In this document: piece by piece, positions 8,299 through 16,583 of the stretch
Layout: every line of letters starts with the position of its first letter
Position numbering within the stretch: position 1 is the stretch's first letter
Assembly: GCF_027483985.1 (NCBI RefSeq)
Contig: NZ_JAIXTJ010000034.1
Span: 1 to 64,000 of the forward strand
Reading direction: 5' to 3'
Source of the DNA: Flavobacterium sp.
GTDB lineage: Bacteria > Bacteroidota > Bacteroidia > Flavobacteriales > Flavobacteriaceae
Length of the DNA stretch: 64,000 nt
Position numbers and translations under genes: made by a program
The notes under the pieces: generated by a model
Databases searched by the model: none
What the model was told of the DNA's origin: nothing
Seen by the model: only the letters and a program-made list of their open reading frames with translations

Positions 8299-10566
8299 AT
8301 GAAAAAGAAATTTCTATTTTTACTACTATTGATTTTTAACTCTATTTTTTCGCAAAATCAATTACCTATAATTCCATATCCTTCTCAAGTAGAGTTAGGC
8401 TCAGGAAGTTTTGTATTTAGCGATAAAACTACAATACAAGCTTCTGAAAATTCTTTTGAAGCAAAATATTTGAAAGAAATAATTAAATCAAAATCAGGAT
8501 TAGATTTAAGTATAAGTGAAGTTTATGGTTCAAATAGTATTCAGCTTCTAATGAAACTTCCAGATACTATAAATTTTGATAAAGAACACTATGAATTAAA
8601 TGTTTCAAATAGTAAAATCACAATAACAGCTTTTTCAAATCAAGGTCTTTTTTATGGAATTCAAACACTTTTACAATTAATTCCTTCAGATGAAAAGAAT
8701 AAAATCTCAATACCTTGTTTGCAAATAAATGATTACTCAAAATACAAATGGCGCGGAATGCATCTTGATGTAAGCCGACATTTCTTTCCAAAGGAATTCA
8801 TCAAAAAGTATATTGATTATGTAGCAAGATATAAAATGAACGTTTTCCATTGGCATTTAACCGATGATCAAGGTTGGCGCATTGAAATAAAAAAATATCC
8901 AAAACTAACCGAGGTTGGAGCTTGGCGAAAAGGTTCGATGATTGGTCATTACAGAGAACAAAAATTTGATAACAAACCGTATGGTGGTTTCTACACTCAA
9001 GAGGAAATTAAAGAAATTGTAGCTTATGCAACGGAACGTCACATTACAGTTGTTCCTGAAATTGAAATGCCTGGACATGCATTAGCAGCATTAGCTTCTT
9101 ATCCGCAATATTCGTGTACTGGCGGACCATTTGAAGTAGCTTTAAAATGGGGTGTTTTAGATGATGTGTTTTGTCCAAAAGAAGAAACTTTTGAATTTCT
9201 AGAAAATATTTTATCCGAAGTGATAGCTTTATTTCCATCCGATTATATCCATATTGGTGGCGATGAATGTCCGAAAACACGTTGGAAAAAATGTGCCAAT
9301 TGTCAATCGGTTATTAAACGCGAAGGATTAAAAGACGAACACGAACTTCAAAGTTATTTTATTCGACGAATTGAAAAATTTGTAAACAGCAAAGGAAGAA
9401 AAATAATGGGTTGGGATGAAATTCTCGAAGGTGGTTTGGCACCAAATGCGGCCGTAATGAGTTGGCGCGGTACAAAAGGCGGAATAGAAGCTGCTAAACA
9501 AAATCATTTTGTAGTAATGACACCTGGTTCACATTGCTATTTTGACCATTATCAAGGCGAACCTAAAAACGAACCCTTAGCTATCGGTGGTTTTACAACT
9601 GTCGAAAAAGTATACGGATTTAATCCAACTCCAACGTCCTTAAGTAAAAATGAAGCTAAATACATTTTGGGCGTTCAAGGAAATGTTTGGACCGAATATA
9701 TGGAAGATGCTAATAAAGTTGAATACATGATTTTTCCAAGAATGCTAGCGCTTTCAGAAGTACTTTGGGGTACTTCTAATACCGAAAAATATAAAGAGTT
9801 TCAGGATAGAATGATACAGCATTTTCAATATTTTGAAGAGAATAAAATTAATTACAGCAAGGCAATTTTCGAATTAACTTCCAAAATAGGCCAGTCTGAT
9901 ATTGATAAAAGTATTCTGTTTTCTATAAAATCATCTAAAAATCAAGAAGGCATCCGATATACAACTGATGGTTCTAATCCAAGTTTAAATTCTAATCGAT
10001 ATGAAAATCCGATAGTAATTACTGAAAGTCAAACCGTTAAAGCAGCTTATTTTGAAAATGGACAACAGAAAAGCGCCACAATCGAACAATCATTTTCTAT
10101 AAACAAAGCAACTGGCAAAAAGATTTCTTTACTAAATCAACCTAGCGAAAGTTATGCAGCAAATGGCGCATTTACCTTAGTTGATGGTGTCATTGGTGAT
10201 AGACAAAAGTTTGGTCGAGATTGGCTCGGATTTTCAGGTAAAGATATGGTTGCAATCATCGATTTAGGAAAAGTTGTGGTTATAAATAAAATTTCTATAA
10301 GTAGTTTAGCTAATGAAGGAAGTTGGATTTATTTTCCAAAAAATATAGAATTTTTACTATCTAATGATGGTGTAAATTTTAAAAGTGTGCAATCAATTTC
10401 AGCGAAAGAAATTCTAGAAAAAAAAGGTGAAATTAGTATCGAGTTAAAGTCTGAAAAGGCAAAATTTATTAAAGTGATTGCTTCCAATTTGGGTAAAATT
10501 CCAGAAGGAAATCCTGGCGCAGGCTCCAATGCTTGGTTGTTTATTGATGAAATCGGTGTAGAATAA
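8299..10566 (+). CDS. Beta-N-acetylhexosaminidase, glycoside hydrolase family 20
   Basis: This secreted exo-enzyme removes terminal beta-GlcNAc or beta-GalNAc. It has a signal peptide (about 1-19), a GH20 N-terminal domain (about 20-145), and a TIM barrel (about 150-500) with HIGGDE near 318-323 supplying the Asp-Glu pair (D322, E323) used in substrate-assisted catalysis. Next comes a chitobiase/hexosaminidase C-terminal-type domain (about 540-595, TTDGSNPSLNSNRY). Last is an F5/8-type C (discoidin-like) carbohydrate-binding domain (about 600-755). It is the first gene of a four-gene run with glycosylasparaginase, CutC and beta-mannosidase, which points to N-glycan breakdown. Start: the first ATG, directly before the signal peptide. 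Confidence 0.93.
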   Translation: MKKKFLFLLLLIFNSIFSQNQLPIIPYPSQVELGSGSFVFSDKTTIQASENSFEAKYLKEIIKSKSGLDLSISEVYGSNSIQLLMKLPDTINFDKEHYELNVSNSKITITAFSNQGLFYGIQTLLQLIPSDEKNKISIPCLQINDYSKYKWRGMHLDVSRHFFPKEFIKKYIDYVARYKMNVFHWHLTDDQGWRIEIKKYPKLTEVGAWRKGSMIGHYREQKFDNKPYGGFYTQEEIKEIVAYATERHITVVPEIEMPGHALAALASYPQYSCTGGPFEVALKWGVLDDVFCPKEETFEFLENILSEVIALFPSDYIHIGGDECPKTRWKKCANCQSVIKREGLKDEHELQSYFIRRIEKFVNSKGRKIMGWDEILEGGLAPNAAVMSWRGTKGGIEAAKQNHFVVMTPGSHCYFDHYQGEPKNEPLAIGGFTTVEKVYGFNPTPTSLSKNEAKYILGVQGNVWTEYMEDANKVEYMIFPRMLALSEVLWGTSNTEKYKEFQDRMIQHFQYFEENKINYSKAIFELTSKIGQSDIDKSILFSIKSSKNQEGIRYTTDGSNPSLNSNRYENPIVITESQTVKAAYFENGQQKSATIEQSFSINKATGKKISLLNQPSESYAANGAFTLVDGVIGDRQKFGRDWLGFSGKDMVAIIDLGKVVVINKISISSLANEGSWIYFPKNIEFLLSNDGVNFKSVQSISAKEILEKKGEISIELKSEKAKFIKVIASNLGKIPEGNPGAGSNAWLFIDEIGVE

Positions 10567-10577
10567 AAAGTAGTAGT

Positions 10578-11570
10578 ATGTCAAATCGTAGAAATTTTAT
10601 AAAAACAGCAGCTGTAGGTTCCGTTGCAATAGCACTAAATTCGTTCAAGTCTAATGATGAAGACGAAATCGTTTCGGCCGTTGCGGTAAAAAAACCAATT
10701 GTACTTTCTACTTGGAATTTTGGTGTTCAAGCCAATGCTGCTGCTTGGGAAATTCTTAAAAATAACGGTCGCGCTTTAGATGCTGTTGAAGCTGGAGTAA
10801 AAATTCCAGAAGGTGATCCGAACGAAAGAAGTGTAGGCTATGGCGGAAGACCAGATAGAGACGGAAGAGTTACACTGGATTCATGCATAATGGATGAGTT
10901 CTCAAATATTGGTTCGGTGGCTTGTTTGGAACATATCAAACATCCAATTTCTGTGGCAAGAGCGGTTATGGAAAAAACGCCACACGTAATGTTAGTAGGT
11001 GATGGTGCCTTACAATTTGCGCTTTCTCAAGGTTTCAATAAAGAAAATTTGTTAGTAGAAGCCTCAGAAAAAGAATGGAAAGAATGGCTTAAAACAAGTG
11101 AATATTTGCCAAAAGCCAATATAGAAAATCACGATACTATCGGAATGATTGCTCTAGACAGCAATGGCAATTTATCTGGTGCGTGTACAACTAGTGGTAT
11201 GGCTTTTAAAATGCACGGACGAGTTGGTGATTCGCCAATTATTGGCGCCGGATTGTATGTTGATAACGAAATTGGAGCTGCAACTGCAACAGGTCACGGC
11301 GAAGAAGTGATTAGAATTACAGGCAGTCATCTTGTTGTAGAATTGATGCGTCAAGGAAAATCACCTCAAAAAGCTTGTGAAGAAGCAGTTGCAAGAATTG
11401 TAAAATTAACCAAAAATAGAGGTAAAGAACTAAAGGATATTCAAGTAGGTTTTATCGCCTTAAATAAAAAAGGACAATACGGAGCTTATTGCATTCAAGG
11501 CGGTTTTAACTATGCGGTGCACGATGATTCTGGTAGTAAATTGTTGGATGCACCTTATTTTTTAAAATAA
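10578..11570 (+). CDS. N4-(beta-N-acetylglucosaminyl)-L-asparaginase (glycosylasparaginase)
   Basis: This N-terminal nucleophile hydrolase cleaves the GlcNAc-Asn bond, the last link between an N-glycan and its protein. The 330 residues carry the self-cleavage/nucleophile motif NHDTIGM with Thr187 as the predicted new N-terminus of the beta chain. The alpha chain begins after a twin-arginine-like signal (NRRNFIK near residues 3-9, then a hydrophobic stretch), implying export in folded form. GYGGRPDRDG (near 88) and the ATGHGEE region (near 236) fit the characterised Flavobacterium/Elizabethkingia enzyme. It lies 11 bases after the hexosaminidase and its TAATG stop/start overlaps the CutC gene. 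Confidence 0.93.
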   Translation: MSNRRNFIKTAAVGSVAIALNSFKSNDEDEIVSAVAVKKPIVLSTWNFGVQANAAAWEILKNNGRALDAVEAGVKIPEGDPNERSVGYGGRPDRDGRVTLDSCIMDEFSNIGSVACLEHIKHPISVARAVMEKTPHVMLVGDGALQFALSQGFNKENLLVEASEKEWKEWLKTSEYLPKANIENHDTIGMIALDSNGNLSGACTTSGMAFKMHGRVGDSPIIGAGLYVDNEIGAATATGHGEEVIRITGSHLVVELMRQGKSPQKACEEAVARIVKLTKNRGKELKDIQVGFIALNKKGQYGAYCIQGGFNYAVHDDSGSKLLDAPYFLK

Positions 11571-12238
11571 TGAATCAATTAGAGATTGCTTGTTTTAATT
11601 TAGAATCGGCCGTAATTGCACAACAAAATGGCGCTGATAGAGTGGAGTTGTGCGCCGGAATTGAATTTGGTGGAACCACGCCAAACTTTGAAATCACTAC
11701 TAAAGTAAGACAATTAATCGATATCGATTTGAATGTAATGATTCGTCCTCGTGGTGGAAATTTCGTTTATTCTGATGGTGAATTTGAACGAATGAAATCA
11801 GAACTATCCGAATTTAAAAAATTAAATGTCAACGGATTTGTTTTCGGAATTTTAGATCAAAATAATAAAGTTGATGTAAAAAGAAATACTGAATTAGTCG
11901 ATTTAGCTTCGCCTTTTCCTTGCACATTTCATCGTGCTTTTGACGAAATTATAAATTTTGAACAAGCTTTAGAAGAAATTATTTCTTGTGGTTTTTCGAC
12001 TATTTTAACTTCAGGAACAAAGGCTAATGTCACTCAAGGAAAAGAAATTTTGCGACAGTTAATCGTACAAGCTGATAATAGAATTACAATTATGCCAGGC
12101 GGCGGATTACGTTCAACGAATGTTATTGATATTCAAGAAGTAACTCAAGCTGTTTTTTATCACTCTTCTGCCATTGTTGATGGAACTCAAATTGCGAACC
12201 CAACAGAAATTTTTAATCTGAAAGTCAATTTAAAGTAA
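11570..12238 (+). CDS. cutC: CutC family TIM-barrel protein
   Basis: The 222-residue protein has the conserved CutC layout: LEIACFNLESA at the start, QNGADRVELCAGIEFGGTTP (about 18-37), MIRPRGGNF (about 56), FHRAFDEI (about 120) and MPGGGLR (about 178). CutC was named for copper homeostasis in Escherichia coli, but its biochemical role is not settled. Here it is joined to both neighbours by one-base TAATG overlaps, inside an N-glycan degradation operon. That argues for a role tied to sugar or glycopeptide catabolism rather than copper; this is inference. No signal peptide is visible, so it is cytoplasmic, unlike its neighbours. Confidence 0.88.
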   Translation: MNQLEIACFNLESAVIAQQNGADRVELCAGIEFGGTTPNFEITTKVRQLIDIDLNVMIRPRGGNFVYSDGEFERMKSELSEFKKLNVNGFVFGILDQNNKVDVKRNTELVDLASPFPCTFHRAFDEIINFEQALEEIISCGFSTILTSGTKANVTQGKEILRQLIVQADNRITIMPGGGLRSTNVIDIQEVTQAVFYHSSAIVDGTQIANPTEIFNLKVNLK

Positions 12239-14712
12239 TGATAAAACTATTTAAATTTTTGATTCTATTCCTGCTACCATTGATGTTATGGTCGCAAAAA
12301 TCGGAACGAAATTTGAATTCAGAAAAGTGGAGCTTTAAAAAAACATCCGATGCTGATTGGCTTCCGGCGGAAGTTCCAGGAACGGTTCACACCGATTTAT
12401 TTACTAACAAAATCATCCCAAATCCTTTTTTTGGAAGTAATGAAAAACAATTGCAATGGATTGAAGATGAAGATTGGGAATATCAATTAAGTTTTAAGGT
12501 TTCGAAAGAGGAGTTAAAAAATCAAAATATTGTTTTGCAGTTTGATGGTTTAGATACTTATGCCAATGTTTCTTTAAACGGAAAAACTATTTTAGAAGCC
12601 AACAATATGTTTCGTACGTGGAAAGTATCTATCAAAAATCACTTGAAAGTTGGTAAAAATAATTTAAAAATTGTTTTTAAATCAGCAGTTGAAATTGGTA
12701 AAGAAGAGGCTAAAAAACTACCTTATACTTTGCCTGAAAAAGAGCGTATTTTTATAAGAAAAGCACAGTATCAATTTGGTTGGGATTGGGCACCAAGATT
12801 TGTAACTGCGGGAATATGGAAACCAGTTAAGTTGGTTTTTTGGAACGATGCAACTATTGAACATGTAAAATATGATCAAGAAGAGTTGAACGAAACCATT
12901 GCAAAATTGAATTTTCGAACAACTATAAATTGTCAAAAAGAAGGCAATTACATTTTCAAAATAAATGAAACGCAAAAAGCGGTAGAACTTAAAAAAGGAG
13001 CGAATACTATCGTTTTTCCTTACGAAATTAAAAATCCGAAACTTTGGTGGACAAATGGTTTAGGAAAGGCAAATCTCTACCCATTTGAAATTAGTTTATC
13101 CAAAAGTAATGTTCAATTATCTATTAAAAAATTGAATATTGGATTAAGAACTATTGAATTGGTTCAAGAAAATGACAATATTGGCAAAAGTTTTTATTTC
13201 AAATTAAACGGAAAACCAGTCTTTATGAAAGGTGCTAATTACGTTCCGGCTGATAGTTTTTTGCCACGAATTTCGAGTCAAAATTACAAAACTCTTGTCA
13301 AAAATGCCGTTGATGCTAATATGAACATGCTTCGTGTTTGGGGCGGAGGAATATATGAAAACGATGCGTTTTATGATGAATGTGATAAAAATGGAATTCT
13401 AGTTTGGCAAGATTTTATGTTTGCTTGTGCGATGTATCCCGGTGATTCCGATTTTCTTGATAATGTTAAAAATGAAGTTATAGATAATGTGAATCGCCTC
13501 CAAAATCATCCAAGTATCGCACTTTGGTGCGGAAATAATGAAAATGATGAAGGTTGGAAAAATTGGGGTTGGCAAAAACAATTCAATTATTCAAAGCAAG
13601 ATTCTACTCAAATTTGGAATGATTATCAAACGGTATTTCACGAATTAATTCCCAATACATTAGACAGTTTATTGTCAAAAAAAGAAAATCGATATTGGCC
13701 TTCATCACCATCAATTGGTTGGGGCAAAAAAGAAAGTTTGACGCAAGGCGATTCGCATTATTGGGGTGTTTGGTGGGGAAAAGAACCTTTTGAAATTTAC
13801 AAGAAAAAAGTAGGTCGCTTTATGAGTGAATATGGTTTTCAAGGAATGCCAAATTTAGAAACATTAGAAAAAGTCATCCAAAAAGAAGATTTGAATTTTA
13901 CTTCCGAAGCCTTTAAAAACCATCAAAAGCATCCCACAGGTTTTGAAACCATAAATGAATATATGGCACGTGATTTTCCGGTACCAAAATCTTTTGAAAA
14001 ATATAATTATGTATCCCAAATTCTGCAAGCTCACGGAATGAAAATCGCTATCGAAGCGCATCGACTTGCGAAACCGTATTGTATGGGCACATTATATTGG
14101 CAACTGAATGATTGTTGGCCTGTAACTTCTTGGAGCACTTTAGATTATTATGGAAAATGGAAAGCTTCTCATTATCAAGTTAAGGAAAGTTTTGCGCCAA
14201 CACTTTTGATTGTAAAAGAAAATGCCAGTGGACTTTCAGTTTTTGGAACTAATGACACTATCGAAACACAAACAGGAATCATTACTGCAAAACTGATTGA
14301 TTTTTCAGGAATAGAACTTTGGACAATTTCAAAACAATGCTCACTTGCTACTGAAATAAACACCAATTGTTTGGATATTCTCTTTTCAGATATACCAATA
14401 TTTGTAAAAGAAAAAACGCTATTGCAAGTAGAATTTATTTGCAAAAACAAGAAAACTGTTGCCTATCATTATTTTGTTAAACCAAAAGAACTGCAACTAG
14501 AAAAGCCAACTATTGAAATGAAAATTGTAGGTGAAACGCTTATTGAACTTAAAGCAAATACGCTAGTTAAAAATTTGTATTTACAAGCAAACAATACTTT
14601 TTTTAAAGAAAACTACTTTGATTTAGTAACAGGAAATCCAAAAATCATAAAAGTAGATAAAGCATCAGAAAGCATTAAGATGATTTCCTTGTTTGATGTT
14701 TTAAACGAGTAA
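12238..14712 (+). CDS. Beta-mannosidase, glycoside hydrolase family 2
   Basis: The enzyme releases beta-linked mannose, such as the Man-beta-1,4-GlcNAc unit of the N-glycan core. It has 824 residues: signal peptide (about 1-19, ending LWSQ), GH2 sugar-binding jelly roll (about 25-200), immunoglobulin-like domain (about 205-305), catalytic barrel (about 315-670, MLRVWGGGIYENDAFYDECD) and C-terminal beta domains. The predicted acid/base is Glu435 in LWCGNNEN and the nucleophile is Glu531 in FMSEYGFQGMP. GTLYWQLNDCWPVTSWS is diagnostic for mannosidases within GH2. It is translationally coupled to cutC (TAATG) and is the last gene of the operon. Confidence 0.93.
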   Translation: MIKLFKFLILFLLPLMLWSQKSERNLNSEKWSFKKTSDADWLPAEVPGTVHTDLFTNKIIPNPFFGSNEKQLQWIEDEDWEYQLSFKVSKEELKNQNIVLQFDGLDTYANVSLNGKTILEANNMFRTWKVSIKNHLKVGKNNLKIVFKSAVEIGKEEAKKLPYTLPEKERIFIRKAQYQFGWDWAPRFVTAGIWKPVKLVFWNDATIEHVKYDQEELNETIAKLNFRTTINCQKEGNYIFKINETQKAVELKKGANTIVFPYEIKNPKLWWTNGLGKANLYPFEISLSKSNVQLSIKKLNIGLRTIELVQENDNIGKSFYFKLNGKPVFMKGANYVPADSFLPRISSQNYKTLVKNAVDANMNMLRVWGGGIYENDAFYDECDKNGILVWQDFMFACAMYPGDSDFLDNVKNEVIDNVNRLQNHPSIALWCGNNENDEGWKNWGWQKQFNYSKQDSTQIWNDYQTVFHELIPNTLDSLLSKKENRYWPSSPSIGWGKKESLTQGDSHYWGVWWGKEPFEIYKKKVGRFMSEYGFQGMPNLETLEKVIQKEDLNFTSEAFKNHQKHPTGFETINEYMARDFPVPKSFEKYNYVSQILQAHGMKIAIEAHRLAKPYCMGTLYWQLNDCWPVTSWSTLDYYGKWKASHYQVKESFAPTLLIVKENASGLSVFGTNDTIETQTGIITAKLIDFSGIELWTISKQCSLATEINTNCLDILFSDIPIFVKEKTLLQVEFICKNKKTVAYHYFVKPKELQLEKPTIEMKIVGETLIELKANTLVKNLYLQANNTFFKENYFDLVTGNPKIIKVDKASESIKMISLFDVLNE

Positions 14713-15098
14713 CTTTATTTAAAAAAAAATATTTAATTGGAAAATTATGAATACTAAAACCAACTATTAATTTTATTATAGACCTCACTATAGTTTTTTC
14801 TAGCTGTTATCTACGCGTAATAAATTGTTTAGGTCAACTTTTACTGAATTTCTTTTAAGAGAGAAAGTAAAGTGAAAAATTAAAATATTTTCTACGCAAC
14901 CTTTTGATTTTTTTGCATCTTTAATTAAATACTCCCACAAAAAATATAGGTTAAAAATACTTTTTAGTTTTCTTATTTTATAAGTGAGTTATTATAGATT
15001 CCATAAAATTTAAAATAGTTGTCGTTGCTAGTCATAATTATGTTTCAAGTTAGTAATCAAAACAAAACCAGTTAATTATTAATTAAATCTTCTAACCA
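14713..15098 (+). other. Intergenic region with one promoter-like element
   Basis: These 386 bases between the mannosidase and a lipoprotein gene are very A+T-rich. I see no reading frame with coding character. The only recognisable item is the ECF-like promoter motif at 14894-14920. If that is the start site, the lipoprotein mRNA would carry an untranslated leader of about 170 bases. Confidence 0.5.
14894..14920 (+). promoter_or_regulatory. ECF-sigma-like promoter upstream of lipoprotein gene 15099
   Basis: ACGCAACC (14894-14901) and GCATCT (14915-14920) leave 16 bases between AACC and TCT, as expected for an extracytoplasmic-function sigma factor promoter. Nearly the same block, including the preceding AATTAAAATATT, recurs at 16539-16566 before the next lipoprotein gene. 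The assignment to an ECF factor is inference. Confidence 0.45.
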
Positions 15099-16253
15099 AT
15101 GAAAATTAAATCTTTATTTGTAACCTTCTCAGTCTTTTTCTTTATTGCCGCAAGTTGTAGCAAAGATGAAAATTTAGCTCAAAAGTCGGATGTCGGAATT
15201 GTAAAAGGAAAACTCCTTGTTAAGAATGGTTCAAAACCAGTAGGCGGTGCATTAGTTTTTGTTTTAGATGATGAAAATAAATTGCATTTTACTTATACAT
15301 TAGCCAATGGCGATTATAACTTAAAAGTTCCAATTGGAAATAGAATTTTACAGTTTCAAACTGGAAATGGTTCTAATTTCAGGACTACAATTCCAATAAC
15401 AGTTGCTAGAAATCAAACAATTACTGTTGACAATTCATTGTCTAGATTAAATCAAGTAGCTAATATGGCTTATGTTGATGGTGATTTCGATGAAATTCAA
15501 GATATAGTTGTAGGCTTAGGATACAGTATAACTCAAATTACGAATTCTGATTTAGCTAACTATTTAACTATTTCTCAATATGATATTTTATTTTTAAACT
15601 GTGGAGCTAAGCAGACTAGCAGCAATGATGCAATTATTGATGCTAATTTAGCTCAATTTGTTACCAATGGTGGTAGTCTTTACGCATCGGACTATGCTGT
15701 AGCTTATCTAACTGGTGGAAGCGTCAATTCGCAAAATTGTGGAGAAGCAGGAGGTTTTATTCCAGACAGTAAACTGTGTACAAAAAATAATGGAACTGCG
15801 ACAACAATTAATGGAGCACAAGTGAGCAATTCTAGTTTAGCTGCAGCACTGGGTTTTACATCACTCAACATACAATACAACATAGGTTTATGGGATAAGA
15901 TATTCAGTTATGATGCTGCTTATTGGGAGGTTATGATTAGTGATCCTTCTTCCAATCAACCATTAATGATTAAAACAACAAACTTCACTTCAGGAATTGT
16001 TTCTACTCCTGTTGGTGGAAATGTAAATGATGGACTTGTAACCATTTGTCATACAGATGAGTCTGCAAATTTAATAACAATTACTATTGATGATTCAGAT
16101 TTACCAGCCCATCAACAGCATGGCGATTCATTAGGGTCATGTAATAGTACAAACAATAGTGGAACAATCTATTATACAACTTTTCATAATCATACTAACG
16201 GAAATATTGGCAACGCTGGTTTAATTTTGGAATACGTGATTTTAAATTTATAG
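15099..16253 (+). CDS. Surface lipoprotein with carboxypeptidase-regulatory-like and amidotransferase-like fold domains
   Basis: The 384-residue lipoprotein has its lipobox cysteine at residue 20 (IAASC). The following SKDEN is acidic, resembling the surface-export signal of Bacteroidota lipoproteins. Residues about 33-115 form a carboxypeptidase-regulatory-like beta-sandwich. Residues about 120 to the end resemble a class I glutamine amidotransferase/ThuA-type fold (YDILFLNCGA near 166, FVTNGGSLYASDYA near 187, YYTTFHNH near 358). A module with ICHTDES and HQQHGDSLGSC (about 322-350), known as a stand-alone motif in secreted proteins, interrupts the last part of that domain. No catalytic function can be assigned. 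An ECF-like promoter precedes it. Confidence 0.7.
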   Translation: MKIKSLFVTFSVFFFIAASCSKDENLAQKSDVGIVKGKLLVKNGSKPVGGALVFVLDDENKLHFTYTLANGDYNLKVPIGNRILQFQTGNGSNFRTTIPITVARNQTITVDNSLSRLNQVANMAYVDGDFDEIQDIVVGLGYSITQITNSDLANYLTISQYDILFLNCGAKQTSSNDAIIDANLAQFVTNGGSLYASDYAVAYLTGGSVNSQNCGEAGGFIPDSKLCTKNNGTATTINGAQVSNSSLAAALGFTSLNIQYNIGLWDKIFSYDAAYWEVMISDPSSNQPLMIKTTNFTSGIVSTPVGGNVNDGLVTICHTDESANLITITIDDSDLPAHQQHGDSLGSCNSTNNSGTIYYTTFHNHTNGNIGNAGLILEYVILNL

Positions 16254-16272
16254 AATTATTAATGTTTACAAA

Positions 16273-16310
16273 AAAAATCCTCATAATTTTAAATTATAAG
16301 GATTTTTGTA
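16273..16310. terminator. Hairpin terminator after lipoprotein gene 15099
   Basis: AAAAATCCTCATAATTT (16273-16289) pairs with AAATTATAAGGATTTTT (16291-16307) with one mismatch. It has A-rich and T-rich flanks, so it could work in both directions. Confidence 0.75.
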
Positions 16311-16317
16311 TTTTTTT

Positions 16318-16420
16318 AGAACAATCCGTTTATTTCGGCATCAATTCTGTTGATAATCATTTCTAACTCTTTGGAATTACCTACTGAGTTAATGTTTTTA
16401 AATTTGATAATTATTTTGTT
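16318..16420 (-). pseudogene. Decayed copy of the 3' end of the deoxynucleoside kinase gene
   Basis: Read on the minus strand, this stretch encodes MIINRIDAEINGLF and a stop, identical to the last 14 residues of the intact kinase at 17598-18212. About 20 further upstream residues align without gaps but with many substitutions (SVGNSKELE here, FVNNPEDLG there). Upstream of that a TAA interrupts the frame. The nucleotide match is near-perfect over the last 45 bases and then fades. It is a remnant of duplication, not an expressed gene. Confidence 0.75.
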
Positions 16421-16538
16421 TTAATTCAAATTAATTTACAATTTGTGTTTCAGTGTTTAATTTTTACAATAGTTTAGATTAAATCTCGTTACTTTTTCAT
16501 TCCTTTAAAAAATCAATTGAGTAATTAAAATATTGTCG

Positions 16539-16566
16539 ACGCAACCATTTTGACTTTTTTGTATCT
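16539..16566 (+). promoter_or_regulatory. ECF-sigma-like promoter upstream of lipoprotein gene 16584
   Basis: ACGCAACC (16539-16546) and GTATCT (16561-16566) leave 17 bases between AACC and TCT. The block matches the one at 14894-14920. The ATG lies only 18 bases after the -10-like element, giving a very short leader. Confidence 0.5.
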
Positions 16567-16583
16567 ACTTGATAAAATCCTTT

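Larger units (their letters stand above)
16254..16583 (+). other. Intergenic region: terminator, kinase gene remnant, ECF-like promoter
   Basis: The 330 bases hold three things in order: a 17-bp hairpin terminator (16273-16310), a minus-strand remnant of the 3' end of a deoxynucleoside kinase gene (about 16318-16420), and an ECF-like promoter (16539-16566). The remaining A+T-rich part shows nothing else. Confidence 0.7.
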
